From the NCBI RefSeq assembly GCF_039941015.1, contig NZ_JBDVFI010000009.1: a stretch of 64,000 bases of DNA; one strand, 5' to 3'. Both the position numbers and the translations under genes were made by a program. Shown piece by piece: positions 8,940-18,203 of this stretch. Numbering within the stretch: position 1 is the stretch's first letter; every line of letters begins with the position of its first letter. The notes beneath the pieces were generated by a model that saw nothing but the letters and a program-made list of their open reading frames with translations, was not told where the DNA came from and made no database searches. This DNA comes from Sedimentitalea sp039941015. GTDB lineage: Bacteria > Pseudomonadota > Alphaproteobacteria > Rhodobacterales > Rhodobacteraceae.

Positions 8940-9100
8940 TCAGGCGATGCGGTCGCCGCGCAACGGTGCGGCGTTCGCAACCAAGGCGCCAAGGGCAGGC
9001 ACCAATTTAGAACTCTTCGATGAGTTCGCCTGTACCTGAAGAGTTTGTTTCAGGCACGCCTTCTGCCTGCCGTCAAAAAAAGTTTGAAATGAAATGTTTG

Positions 9101-9131
9101 AACCTGCCCCGCATAACCGGGGCAGGTTTTT
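9101..9131 (+). terminator. Terminator between gcrA and the YHS gene
   Basis: An 11-bp perfect stem AACCTGCCCCG/CGGGGCAGGTT with a 6-nt loop, followed by T residues on the plus strand. It lies between convergent genes. The 217-nt interval 8940-9156 holds no other recognisable feature. Confidence 0.9.
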
Positions 9132-9156
9132 GAACGGTTACCGTTTCTTGTTCCGA

Positions 9157-9675
9157 TCAGTTGCTGGCCGGTGCCGAGGACGTGAAATTGGGAATCGGAT
9201 TCTCAGATGCATCCGTCGGTTCGATCTCGGGCCAGTTGCCATTGGCAAGGGTGAGATTGCCCGGAATGTCCTCTTCCCAGAACCCAACCACGTTCTTGGT
9301 GATGTTCAGGTAAAGCTTGTCGTCAACGATCCGCCACAGGTTCGGGTTACCCGGCACCTTGCCGCCCTTGCTGACACCATATGCACAATGCCCGTCATAC
9401 TGCGGCGCAAATTTTTCAGGGTCCGAAAGGAACAGATCGCGGTTCTCCTCGCTCGAGAACGCAAAGGTTGCACCGTTGTAATCCGCCGTGATGTCTGCCC
9501 GCCCCGGCACGCCTGCGGGCTGCGCACTGCCAACTGGATTTTGGGTCAGATCCCGATAGGCAACCACGTCGTATCCGGATACCGCAAATCCGGTACCGTC
9601 CACATATTGTTCACCGGCAAACGCCGGAAGCGCCAAAGTTGTCGCGGCGACAATGGCCAAGGCGAAACGTTTCAT
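9157..9675 (-). CDS. Secreted YHS-domain protein
   Basis: 172 residues from the ATG at 9675, with AGAGG 8 nt upstream. A signal peptide is clear (MKRFALAIVAATTLALPAFA). The mature part has the YHS-type core: AVSGYDVVAYRD, then ATFAFSSEENRDLFLSDPEKFAPQYDGHCAYGVSKG. YHS domains are small, often metal-associated folds found near heavy-metal transporters and oxidoreductases. Here the gene is monocistronic and no metal transporter is nearby, so its role is unknown. Alphaproteobacterial genomes often carry such 'YHS domain-containing' exported proteins. Confidence 0.85.
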   Translation of the reverse strand: MKRFALAIVAATTLALPAFAGEQYVDGTGFAVSGYDVVAYRDLTQNPVGSAQPAGVPGRADITADYNGATFAFSSEENRDLFLSDPEKFAPQYDGHCAYGVSKGGKVPGNPNLWRIVDDKLYLNITKNVVGFWEEDIPGNLTLANGNWPEIEPTDASENPIPNFTSSAPASN

Positions 9676-9831
9676 CGCAAATCCTCTCATAGGTAGCGCC
9701 GGCCCAATGCCATCCGCGTGGCATATACCTATGCGATAAATTTGAGGATGCGCAGCCCTGCTCGCGTGGGTGTGAGAAAACCGGATTAGGCGTGACCGGA
9801 AACCGGTGAAATGTTTCAGAGCGCAGCGAAA

Positions 9832-10623
9832 CTACCTCAGGATTGGTGGTTTATCCGGATCGCTTCCCGGCGCAATGTTTCCGACGACCTCCGGTTCCGG
9901 CGGTTTAGGCAGGTCAAATCGTAGCCCAAAGCGGTCGAGCTTGGCCGTGATCCGATCCGCCTCATCAAAAAACGCGACGTCGATCGATCCGGCCTCGTTG
10001 CCCGAAAATGTCAACGCTTCGCCCGCAGCCTTGGCCAATGCGGTCTGTGTGGCGGGCCGTGCTCCGACAAATCCTAACAGATGCCCGCGCGCACCGTTCT
10101 CATAAACCACGCCCACCAGATATGCGGCCTGCGCATACCCCGATGCTGTGGCGAGCTTAGTATCCAGCGCAGAGATCACTGCCTCGGGCAATCCGGACGG
10201 AACCGAGATCTCCGAAATCCGCGACGTGATCTCGTCCGGTGCGTGCCTCAGCGTTTCGGACAGCCACGCCAATGCATCGGCCGGTATCAGGATCGAAGAA
10301 GGCGCCACATCAAGGTTGAGGCCCATTCCAACCCCCTGCCCCGCCAACATCTGCGACAGAATCCTCCCTGACAGCGCCGCATAGGGTGCAGGCTGACCAG
10401 TAAATAGTGCTAGCCGGGACTCGCGGTCAAAGGCGAGAACGAATTGCCCATCCGCCACTTCGAATACTTCGGGCGACAACGCATCGCCCTGTGCCTCTTC
10501 GGTGAGCAGCAGAAACAGTTCATTGTCACCCAGCCGCTCGTAAAACCGAAGCCGCGCAGCGTCATCATCGGGCGCGGCCTCCATTGCAGCATGGGCAGCG
10601 TCCAGCGGAGTTGTCTCGGTCAT
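9832..10623 (-). CDS. SseB-family protein
   Basis: 263 residues with an N-terminal SseB-like domain: TPLDAAHAAMEAAPDDDAARLRFYERLGDNELFLLL, followed by VFEVADGQFVLAFDRESRLALFTG and a Pro/Ala segment. The C-terminal half is a second alpha/beta region seen in Rhodobacterales homologues. SseB-N domain proteins are cytoplasmic and of uncertain function in non-enteric bacteria. The start ATG overlaps the stop of the uracil-glycosylase-like gene (ATGA, 10620-10623), so the two are translationally coupled, with the glycosylase-like gene first. Confidence 0.82.
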   Translation of the reverse strand: MTETTPLDAAHAAMEAAPDDDAARLRFYERLGDNELFLLLTEEAQGDALSPEVFEVADGQFVLAFDRESRLALFTGQPAPYAALSGRILSQMLAGQGVGMGLNLDVAPSSILIPADALAWLSETLRHAPDEITSRISEISVPSGLPEAVISALDTKLATASGYAQAAYLVGVVYENGARGHLLGFVGARPATQTALAKAAGEALTFSGNEAGSIDVAFFDEADRITAKLDRFGLRFDLPKPPEPEVVGNIAPGSDPDKPPILR

Positions 10624-11234
10624 TTCAGCACCTCCTGTACCCGGCTGCGCAGCACCGGCAGCAGGTCGGATTCAAACCATGGGTTCTTTTTCAGCCATGC
10701 GGTATTGCGCCAGGACGGATGAGGCAAGGGGAACACCCGCGGCGCATGGTCCCGCCAACCTTCAACGACACGCGTGACCGGCTGCCGCGTCGCCAGATGC
10801 CATTTCTGCGCGTGCCCTCCCACAAGAATTGTCAGCCGCACCTCGCGTAGCTCTTCCATCACGTCGTCGCGCCAGGTCTGCGCGCAAATAGGTGGCGGCG
10901 GCAGATCAGCGTTGCGTGCATTGTATCCTGGAAAACAGAAAGCCATCGGCACCACCGCCACTTTGTCGCGATCGTAAAATGTCTCCGCGTCTATTCCCAG
11001 CCAGTCGCGCAGCCGGTCACCCGACGGGTCGGTGAACGGGCGGCCAGACTCATGCACCCGCAAGCCCGGCGCTTGACCGGCGATCAGCATCCGCGCGCCG
11101 GGTCTGAACCACACCACGGGACGAGGCTGATGCGCTGTGGCGGTGGCGGCAAATCGGTCGGAACAGAGCGTACATCCCTCGATTCTCTTGATCAAAGGCG
11201 ATATGCTTTTTTCGGATCCGGTGCGCTTGGTCAT
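10620..11234 (-). CDS. Uracil-DNA glycosylase-superfamily protein
   Basis: 204 residues from the ATG at 11234; a TTG five codons earlier is an alternative and neither has a strong ribosome site. The motif LIAGQAPGLRVHESGRPF is the UDG-superfamily motif A (GQAPG) region, and the C-terminal LPHPSWRN segment corresponds to the catalytic HPS motif. An N-terminal CTLC pair and other Cys residues are present, but I cannot say whether a 4Fe-4S cluster is formed. Likely role: removal of deaminated bases, or an unusual glycosylase activity. Coupled to the downstream SseB-like gene by a 4-bp overlap. Confidence 0.8.
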   Translation of the reverse strand: MTKRTGSEKSISPLIKRIEGCTLCSDRFAATATAHQPRPVVWFRPGARMLIAGQAPGLRVHESGRPFTDPSGDRLRDWLGIDAETFYDRDKVAVVPMAFCFPGYNARNADLPPPPICAQTWRDDVMEELREVRLTILVGGHAQKWHLATRQPVTRVVEGWRDHAPRVFPLPHPSWRNTAWLKKNPWFESDLLPVLRSRVQEVLK

Positions 11235-11448
11235 GGGCCATCGGGGCAATCTGAACGCGCAATTGTCAACCGTCCATGGTCAAACCCGCGGCATGAGACA
11301 GAGTGAATCATGGATAATTATTTCACTCTTCGACATAAAACGGCCAAACTCGCACATATATATCCTTAAGACTCGTCTGATACCGAGATGAGCGCAGGCA
11401 CAATTCACACGACGCACCATCCATGTCGCGACAACAAACAAGAAACCG

Positions 11449-12108
11449 ATGCTAGAGTTCGACAACGTCAGCAAATCTTTCTGGACCGGCACCCGTCGCA
11501 AGGTGATCCTGGATCAGGCATCGTTTCGCGTCGATCTAGGGAACTCGCTCGGCATTCTCGCACCCAATGGCACCGGCAAGACGACGCTGATCAATATGAT
11601 GGCCGGGCTGGAAAAACCGGATGAAGGTGAAATTCGGCGCGGCTGCAGGATCTCGTTCCCGCTTGGTTTCATGGGCGGCGTCGAGAAACGAGTGTCCGCG
11701 CTAGAGAACTGTCGCTACATCGCCAAAATCTATGGGATCGATCCGGACTATGTCGAATCCTACTGTCGATGGCTTTGCAATCTGGGCGAATACTTCGAGC
11801 AACCACTCGGAACCTATTCATCGGGGATGCGCGCGCGTCTTTCCTTTGCGCTGATGCTGGCCCTTGATTTCGACATCTATCTGATCGACGAAGGCATGCC
11901 GGGCAGCACAGATGTAGAGTTCAACAAGAAGGCCGGTGCCATTCTGCAAGAACGACTGGCCACCACGACGATCGTTATCGTCTCGCACCAACCGGCGATC
12001 CTGGAACAGTTCGCGCGCTCAGCCGCCGTGCTGATGGATGGACGACTGCACATGTTTGAAACCTTGGAAGAGGCGAAACAGCTTTATGACTACGAAACCC
12101 AAGGCTAA
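11449..12108 (+). CDS. Polysaccharide-export ABC transporter ATPase, KpsT-like
   Basis: 219 residues, the short ATPase of ABC-2 type capsule exporters. Walker A is PNGTGKTT (within SLGILAPNGTGKTTLINMMAGLEKP), the signature is YSSGMRARLSFALML, and Walker B is DIYLIDEGMPG, followed by the switch His in IVSHQP. GSTDVEFNKKAGAILQERL is typical of KpsT/BexA/CtrD. The preceding 214 nt contain an AT-rich stretch around 11318-11370 that probably carries the promoter. The stop overlaps the kpsE-like start by 23 bp. No KpsM permease gene is present in the window, so the partner must be encoded elsewhere. Confidence 0.9.
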   Translation: MLEFDNVSKSFWTGTRRKVILDQASFRVDLGNSLGILAPNGTGKTTLINMMAGLEKPDEGEIRRGCRISFPLGFMGGVEKRVSALENCRYIAKIYGIDPDYVESYCRWLCNLGEYFEQPLGTYSSGMRARLSFALMLALDFDIYLIDEGMPGSTDVEFNKKAGAILQERLATTTIVIVSHQPAILEQFARSAAVLMDGRLHMFETLEEAKQLYDYETQG

Positions 12109-13711
12109 CAAATTTCGCATCCGGCGGGCCACCGCCGATGCAACTGGGGCAGCCCCGGTAAACCCTGACGATCTGCCGCCGCCAGATCTCGCCGAGGCCG
12201 CAGCCAATGACGCATCGCTGTCCCAAAGTGACGCGGCAATGCCCGAAGGCGGCGAATTACCGCCCACCACCGCCGAGGCGGAAATAGAAGCGATCAAGGC
12301 TGAAGGGTTGACCGGGCGGCAGCTTCGCATGGCGCGTCGCGTCGCCCAGAAACACAATCTGTCCGCATCGTCGGACCACGACGCCGTGCGCCTGTTGCGC
12401 CAGAACGGGATTGATCCGTTCAAACGCTCGAACATGCTCGAACTCGTTGTACCAAAGGCAGAAGACTCAGAAAAAGATGACACCTCACCACGCGTGCAGC
12501 TGCCGCAGACAGTGCCCGGCGTTCATCCTTCGTTGCCTTCGGTCGAACTTAGCCCGGCAGAGCGTCGCAACCATGAAATAGGCCAAATCCAGCGCGACAT
12601 GATGCGCCGCCGTCGGCGCAAGCTTATGTTTCTGCTGACTCGGCTGAGTTTTTTCGTGTTGTTGCCAACCATTCTCGCCGGTCTGTACTATTTCAAGCTC
12701 GCCACACCAATCTACGCGTCCAATTCAGAGTTTCTGATCCTGAAAGCAGACAACTCCGGTGGATCGGGACTTGGCGGGCTGTTGTCAGGCACCCAGTTTG
12801 CGACGACCCAGGATTCGATCGCAGTACAATCCTATCTGCAATCCAAGGACGCGATGCTGCGACTGGACCGCGATATGGGGTTCAAGGAACGCTTTAGCCA
12901 AGACTGGATCGATCCGATCCAAAGGCTAAGCCCGGACGCCACCAATGAAGAGGCGTACCGAACCTACAAGAAATACGTAAAGATCGGCTATGATCCGACC
13001 GAAGGCGTGATCCGGATGGAGGTATCCGCGCCGGACCCGATCGTCAGCACCGATTTTTCGACCCGGCTGATTTCCTATGCCGAAGATCGAGTCAACAATC
13101 TGTCGCAGCAAAAGCGCGGCGATCAGATGAATGACGCCGTTGAGGGCTTTGAAGGTGCGCAGGAAGAACGGCGCAAGGCGCAAGAAGCACTGGTTGAATT
13201 GCAGCAACAGGGCGCCCTGCTTGATCCAGAAGGTGTCATCGCGAGCCTGCGTGGCCAGATCAACAGCGTCGAAATCCAGTTGCAGGAAAAGCAGTTGCAG
13301 CTTGCCGCTCTCATGGACAATGCCCGCCCCAACAAGGCCAAGGTTGACGGGACCAGCGGTGATATCCGGCGGCTCGAGAACCTGCTCGCCTCGCTCAATG
13401 CCCGCATGATCGATGCATCCAAAGGCGAGAACTCGCTTGCGCAGCTTTCGGTGAATATCCAGATGGCGCAGGCCGATCTGGCCGCGCGTGACATGATGCT
13501 GCAATCAGCGCTGCAACAAGTGGAACAGACCCGGATGGAGGCCAACCGGCAGGTGCGATATCTGACCGTCTCGGTTGACCCCGTACCCAGTCAGGAACCC
13601 AGCTATCCCCGCGGTTTTGAAAACACGCTCCTTGCATTCCTGATTTTCTCGGGCATCTATCTGATGATATCACTCACCGCATCCATCTTGCGAGAACAGG
13701 TAACATCTTAA
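12086..13711 (+). CDS. Capsule export inner-membrane protein, KpsE/BexC/CtrB-like
   Basis: 541 residues from the ATG at 12086. The polysaccharide co-polymerase layout is visible: a transmembrane segment near residues 182-202 (FVLLPTILAGLYYF), a periplasmic region with ATPIYASNSEFLI, long coiled coil around residues 345-490, then SQEPSYPRGFENTLL leading into the C-terminal membrane helix near residues 509-535. The Pro-rich motif before the last helix is typical of this family. The N-terminal ~180 residues form an unusually long, acidic, Pro/Ala-rich cytoplasmic extension containing GRQLRMARRVAQKHN. It starts inside the kpsT-like gene, and kdsA begins 3 nt after its stop, so this is one operon. 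Confidence 0.88.
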   Translation: MTTKPKANKFRIRRATADATGAAPVNPDDLPPPDLAEAAANDASLSQSDAAMPEGGELPPTTAEAEIEAIKAEGLTGRQLRMARRVAQKHNLSASSDHDAVRLLRQNGIDPFKRSNMLELVVPKAEDSEKDDTSPRVQLPQTVPGVHPSLPSVELSPAERRNHEIGQIQRDMMRRRRRKLMFLLTRLSFFVLLPTILAGLYYFKLATPIYASNSEFLILKADNSGGSGLGGLLSGTQFATTQDSIAVQSYLQSKDAMLRLDRDMGFKERFSQDWIDPIQRLSPDATNEEAYRTYKKYVKIGYDPTEGVIRMEVSAPDPIVSTDFSTRLISYAEDRVNNLSQQKRGDQMNDAVEGFEGAQEERRKAQEALVELQQQGALLDPEGVIASLRGQINSVEIQLQEKQLQLAALMDNARPNKAKVDGTSGDIRRLENLLASLNARMIDASKGENSLAQLSVNIQMAQADLAARDMMLQSALQQVEQTRMEANRQVRYLTVSVDPVPSQEPSYPRGFENTLLAFLIFSGIYLMISLTASILREQVTS

Positions 13712-13713
13712 TC

Positions 13714-14547
13714 ATGACCCAGATAGACATTGCCGGGCTGACTGTTGGCAACGATTGCCCGCTGACGATCATTGCCGGGCCCTGCCAGCTCGAAAGCGCG
13801 GACCACGCGCAAATGATTGCCGGCACCATGAAAGAGGCCTGCGACGCCGCCGGAGCGCAATATGTGTTCAAGGCAAGTTACGACAAGGCCAACCGCACCA
13901 GCCTCGCGGGCAAACGGGGGCTGGGGATGGATGCCGGGCTCAAGATCCTGGCGGATATCAAGACGGCAATCGGGGTTTCGGTTCTGACCGATGTTCACAA
14001 CGAAGCCCAGTGCGCCCCTGCAGCCGAGGTCGCCGATATCCTGCAAATCCCCGCCTTTCTCTGCAGGCAGACCGATATGTTGCTGGCCGCCGGCAGCACA
14101 GGCGCCGCGATCAACGTCAAGAAAGGTCAGTTCCTAGCTCCTTGGGAAATGGGCAATATTGTCGACAAGATCGAGAGCACGGGCAACAAACGAATCCTGT
14201 TGACCGAGCGCGGTGTTACTTTTGGCTACAACACGCTGGTGGCCGACATGCGCAGTCTGCCGATCATGGCCCAGACCGGCTATCCCGTGGTGATGGATGC
14301 CACCCATAGTGTCCAACAACCCGGTGGCCAAGGTGGCAGTTCGGGTGGACAGCGAGAGTTCGCCCCCGTCATGGCCCGCGCTGCTGCTGCCATCGGCGTT
14401 GCCGCAATTTTCATCGAAACCCACCAGGATCCTGACAACGCGCCAAGCGACGGACCCAACATGATCTACCTCAATCAGATGCCTGCGCTGATTGACACGT
14501 TGATGCAGCTAGACAGGATTGCTAAGGCAAACCCAGTGACAATTTGA
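13714..14547 (+). CDS. kdsA: 3-deoxy-D-manno-octulosonate 8-phosphate synthase
   Basis: Condenses phosphoenolpyruvate with arabinose 5-phosphate to KDO-8-phosphate, the precursor of KDO in lipopolysaccharide and some capsules. 277 residues, full length. Conserved segments include IIAGPCQLES near the N-terminus, FKASYDKANRTS, VLTDVHN, AFLCRQTD and FIETHQDPDNAPSDGPNM. The Cys in GPCQLES suggests the metal-dependent class of the enzyme (inference from family knowledge). Placement directly after the export genes suggests a KDO-containing or KDO-linked surface polymer, although the gene may also be the genome's lipopolysaccharide copy. Confidence 0.95.
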   Translation: MTQIDIAGLTVGNDCPLTIIAGPCQLESADHAQMIAGTMKEACDAAGAQYVFKASYDKANRTSLAGKRGLGMDAGLKILADIKTAIGVSVLTDVHNEAQCAPAAEVADILQIPAFLCRQTDMLLAAGSTGAAINVKKGQFLAPWEMGNIVDKIESTGNKRILLTERGVTFGYNTLVADMRSLPIMAQTGYPVVMDATHSVQQPGGQGGSSGGQREFAPVMARAAAAIGVAAIFIETHQDPDNAPSDGPNMIYLNQMPALIDTLMQLDRIAKANPVTI

Positions 14548-14568
14548 ACCTGCATCTGGAATAATTTC

Positions 14569-16065
14569 ATGACCAAGCCTGCCGCCACGGTGACACCCAA
14601 CACTTGGGAATTTCTGCGCGACGCAATGATCGCGCCCACAGGGTTTCGCGAATATGACGCGCGCTGGAAATACCCTGATGAGATCAATCTGCCGGGAATG
14701 ACCGCACTTGGTCTGGGTCTCGGTACCCAGATGCAAAAGCGCGGGATCAAACCAGAAATCGCCGTTGGCAACGACTATCGTGACTATTCCCTGAGCATCA
14801 AGAACGCGTTGATCCTTGGTCTGATGCAGGCGGGCATTCGCGTCAAGGATATCGGCCCCGCCCTTTCGCCAATGGCCTATTTCAGCCAGTTTCATCTGGA
14901 TGTGCCCGCTGTAGCCATGGTCACGGCCAGCCACAATCCCAACGGCTGGACGGGCGTCAAGATGGGCTTTGAACGCCCCTTGACACATGGACCGGACGAA
15001 ATGGCCGAACTGCGCGACATCGTTTTGAACGGTCTGGGTGAGGCCAAGCCCGGCGGCAGCTACGAATTCGTCGACGGTGTCCGCGAGGCCTATCTGGACG
15101 ATCTCGTGGGCGATTTCCGGATGTCCCGCCCGCTCAAGGTGGTTTGCGCCACTGGCAATGGCACGGCCAGCGCTTTTGCCCCTGAACTGTTCGAACGCCT
15201 TGGTGTCGAGGTCGTGCCAAGCCACAACCAACTCGACTATACATTCCCGCATTACAATCCCAACCCCGAAGCGATGGAAATGCTGCATGACATGGCCGAC
15301 ACGGTCAAAGCATCGGGTGCGGATTTCGCGCTTGGCTTTGATGGCGATGGCGACCGCTGCGGCGTCGTGGATGACGAGGGCGAGGAAATCTTTGCCGACA
15401 AGGTGGGGGTCATCATGGCCCGCGATCTGGCACGGCTCTATCCCGGTGCGACCTTCGTCGCCGACGTGAAATCAACCGGCCTGTTTGCCTCTGACCCGGA
15501 GTTGCAGAAACACGGGATCAAAGCCGACTACTGGAAGACTGGCCATTCTCACATGAAGCGGCGGGTCAAGGAACTTGACGCGCTGGCCGGGTTCGAAAAA
15601 TCAGGCCATTACTTTCTCGCCGAACCCATCGGCAGGGGATATGATTGCGGAATGCGGGTTGCCGTTGAAATCTGCAAACTGATGGACCGCAATCCGGACA
15701 AATCCATGTCTGACCTGCGCAAGGCGCTGCCGCAAACTTTCTCGACCCCGACAATGTCGCCGTTCTGCCCTGACACTGAAAAATACGCTGTGCTGGACCG
15801 AATTGTCGCCAAACTCACCGAGATGGCAGACGCGGGCACACCGATTGCCGGACGCAAGATCGACAACGTGGTCACCGTCAACGGCGCTCGCCTAATCCTT
15901 GACAACGGGGCTTGGGGTCTTGTGCGGGCCTCGTCGAATACCCCCAATCTGGTGGTGGTTTGCGAAAGCCCTGAGAGCGAGGCAGAGCTGCGCGCGATCT
16001 TTGCCGATCTTGATGCGGTGATCCGTACAGAGCCGTCTGTTGGAGACTATGATCAGACGATCTGA
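14569..16065 (+). CDS. Phosphomannomutase/phosphoglucomutase
   Basis: 498 residues of the alpha-D-phosphohexomutase superfamily, interconverting mannose-6-P/mannose-1-P or the glucose equivalents to supply nucleotide sugars. The phosphoserine loop is TASHNPNGWTGVK, the metal loop is DGDGDRCG, the sugar-specificity region reads GFEKSGHYF, and the C-terminal phosphate-binding part is RASSNTPNL. It starts 21 nt after kdsA and is the last gene of the polysaccharide operon, closed by a strong terminator. It likely supplies the sugar for the exported polymer. Confidence 0.93.
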   Translation: MTKPAATVTPNTWEFLRDAMIAPTGFREYDARWKYPDEINLPGMTALGLGLGTQMQKRGIKPEIAVGNDYRDYSLSIKNALILGLMQAGIRVKDIGPALSPMAYFSQFHLDVPAVAMVTASHNPNGWTGVKMGFERPLTHGPDEMAELRDIVLNGLGEAKPGGSYEFVDGVREAYLDDLVGDFRMSRPLKVVCATGNGTASAFAPELFERLGVEVVPSHNQLDYTFPHYNPNPEAMEMLHDMADTVKASGADFALGFDGDGDRCGVVDDEGEEIFADKVGVIMARDLARLYPGATFVADVKSTGLFASDPELQKHGIKADYWKTGHSHMKRRVKELDALAGFEKSGHYFLAEPIGRGYDCGMRVAVEICKLMDRNPDKSMSDLRKALPQTFSTPTMSPFCPDTEKYAVLDRIVAKLTEMADAGTPIAGRKIDNVVTVNGARLILDNGAWGLVRASSNTPNLVVVCESPESEAELRAIFADLDAVIRTEPSVGDYDQTI

Positions 16066-16084
16066 AGTCTACTGAAGACCGGTC

Positions 16085-16125
16085 AAACCCTGCCGAAGGC
16101 ATCAATGCCCTTTGGCAGGGTTTTC
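16085..16125 (+). terminator. Terminator of the polysaccharide operon
   Basis: A long near-perfect hairpin with outer stem AAACCCTGCC/GGCAGGGTTT, a 1-nt bulge and a tiny loop, followed by T residues. It separates the phosphomannomutase gene from the convergent asmA-like gene. Confidence 0.9.
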
Positions 16126-16135
16126 AAGCTTTGGC

Positions 16136-18103
16136 TCAGTTCCGACCCAGCAGTTTGAGCAGCTGGTTCTTCGCTTCATCCTCCAGCCGGTCTTTCAGCA
16201 CTTCTTCGGCGTCCTGCCCCTCTTCGATCTGGACATCAAGCTCCTCCGCCAGCTTTTGTTGGAGTTTGGCCTTGGCCTCTTCCTCGATTTCATCGAGCTG
16301 TGCGTCCGCATTGGCTTTGGCAGCAGCCTCAAGATCCGGCCAGATACGGGGTGCACCCCACGGCCCCTTGATCCGGATCGGCAACGAAATCCCTTGTCCC
16401 GAGCGTGCACGCAGGGCGATGGGCGTAAACGTATAGTCGATATCCCGTGCCCCCAACCCGATCCGCCCGTTGCCATCGGCGCGATAGTTGCTGAGTTGCA
16501 AAAGCAGGTCCTCGTTGAACACGTTCCCCTCGCGCATAGTGAAACTGGCGCCCAGACTGTCGAACACCGTAGTTCCCCCGCTGGCGGCGTCACCGCGCAT
16601 CAGCCTGTCGAGATCAAGACCCAAGATCACACCGCGCCCCACGCGCAGCCCACCCTTGCCGGATAACGATCGCATAATTGCATCAACGGACTGGCCCACG
16701 CCGAGAAACTCCAGTTCGCCAGCGGCCTTGCCCTCTACGCGCTCCATGCCAAGCAAGTCGCGCTGGACCTGCAGGATATCGATATCCGCCGCCGTCAAGG
16801 CACCGCCAACCGACAGCCCGCTCCGGTTGTTCGCCACCAACTGCCCGGTCAACCGGCCATTGAACACGGCAACATCCTCCAGATGCAGGACGCCGCGAGA
16901 CCGATCCACCTCCAACCGCAATTGCACCTGCCCGACTGTCAGATCTGGTGTCTGGATGCCCTCGGCGGACAGGCGGATTGACCCGTTCACAAGACCCAGA
17001 GCACTTGCGTCAATCGGGGTGCGCGACCATCCGTCACCCGCACCACCGGGTGCCGCACTGGATGCGCTACTTGCACCCGCCGAACTCGCGGCAGCGGCTG
17101 CAGGAAAGGTCAGCAATCCTGCCGATAGTTTTGCGGTGACCTGCGGCACGTCGCCCAGGACCACGTCCACAACGCCATTCAACCGATTTTCACCCAATTC
17201 GCTGCGCATTTCACGCACCGACAGACGCCCATCCGTGGTGTATGTCACCTCTGCAGTCAGAGCCACAGCTGGCCCCCATCCTGCGGGGAGCTCGATGGAG
17301 GAGAGGCCCAGTGCCGACGTGCTCTTGTCGATGTCCTTGCTTATCAGGTTCAGGCGACCGGCCAATTCACCGGCGATATTGGCGCGCCCGTTAAAATCCA
17401 TCGTTCCAGACGGCAATTTAACTTGCAAGGCGACCGGTGAGACCGCCCCGTCGATAAGAGCCGTTGGATGGGTAAATTCGGCATTGATCCCGATCGGCGC
17501 GCTGACTGGTGTGACGGTTGCGGCGAGTGCCGCCGGACCATCGGGATCAGGCCATCTCAATTCCAGATCCACGCCGGAAAGCGTGACAGGTGCCGCGTCG
17601 ACATCGCTGTAAATCAGTGTGCCGTTTCTAAGCTCAAGGAGATCCAGAGCGATGGCGCGATCCGCGCTCTGCGCCGCCACAGAGTCACCACTAACCGTGG
17701 CCGTCGCGTCCGCCGATACCGTATCAAAGACCCAGTTCGCTCGCCCGTCTGGGGCCGTCTGCAACCGCAGGACCGGATCTTCGGCGACAATTCCGGTCAC
17801 CCGGACCGAACCGGTCAACAACTCGACCGCAGAAACGCCGATGGACAGACCACTTGCAGTCAGCATCGGTTCCGTTCCGGCCCATTCGGCGTTGCCCAAT
17901 GTCACCGGCCCGGTTTTCACACCCAGAACCGGCCAGAATGAAAGCGATACGTCACCTGAAACAGACAGGTCGCGGCCTGTTCTTGCCTCGATTTTCTCGG
18001 TCGCGATCCCCACGATCCGGTCGTGTGGCAACATGAGCAGCGCGACCACCCCGATCACTGCTGCAATCACGAGCGCACCCGCTATTCGAAACATCCAGCG
18101 CAT
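16136..18103 (-). CDS. AsmA-family protein
   Basis: 655 residues from the ATG at 18103, with GGAGG 8 nt upstream. A single N-terminal membrane anchor (IAGALVIAAVIGVVALLM) is followed by a large periplasmic part with IEARTGRDLSVSGDVSLSFWPVLGVKTGPVTLGNAEWA, the AsmA N-terminal signature. The C-terminal half contains the AsmA_2-type region (GKGGLRVGRGVILGLDLDRLM and FTMREGNVFNEDLLL) and a charged Glu/Lys tail. AsmA-like proteins belong to the AsmA/TamB/YhdP group, implicated in phospholipid transport and outer-membrane homeostasis. A second member of this group, tamB, lies at 36.7 kb. Confidence 0.9.
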   Translation of the reverse strand: MRWMFRIAGALVIAAVIGVVALLMLPHDRIVGIATEKIEARTGRDLSVSGDVSLSFWPVLGVKTGPVTLGNAEWAGTEPMLTASGLSIGVSAVELLTGSVRVTGIVAEDPVLRLQTAPDGRANWVFDTVSADATATVSGDSVAAQSADRAIALDLLELRNGTLIYSDVDAAPVTLSGVDLELRWPDPDGPAALAATVTPVSAPIGINAEFTHPTALIDGAVSPVALQVKLPSGTMDFNGRANIAGELAGRLNLISKDIDKSTSALGLSSIELPAGWGPAVALTAEVTYTTDGRLSVREMRSELGENRLNGVVDVVLGDVPQVTAKLSAGLLTFPAAAAASSAGASSASSAAPGGAGDGWSRTPIDASALGLVNGSIRLSAEGIQTPDLTVGQVQLRLEVDRSRGVLHLEDVAVFNGRLTGQLVANNRSGLSVGGALTAADIDILQVQRDLLGMERVEGKAAGELEFLGVGQSVDAIMRSLSGKGGLRVGRGVILGLDLDRLMRGDAASGGTTVFDSLGASFTMREGNVFNEDLLLQLSNYRADGNGRIGLGARDIDYTFTPIALRARSGQGISLPIRIKGPWGAPRIWPDLEAAAKANADAQLDEIEEEAKAKLQQKLAEELDVQIEEGQDAEEVLKDRLEDEAKNQLLKLLGRN

Positions 18104-18203
18104 ACTGTTACCCTCCGTCACTTGCTGCGAGTCTAACACCGGCGCAGCGCGGTGCAATCGTCAGGGCTAGGCATTGGAACGCCTCGCCTCTATACGCACG
18201 AGG

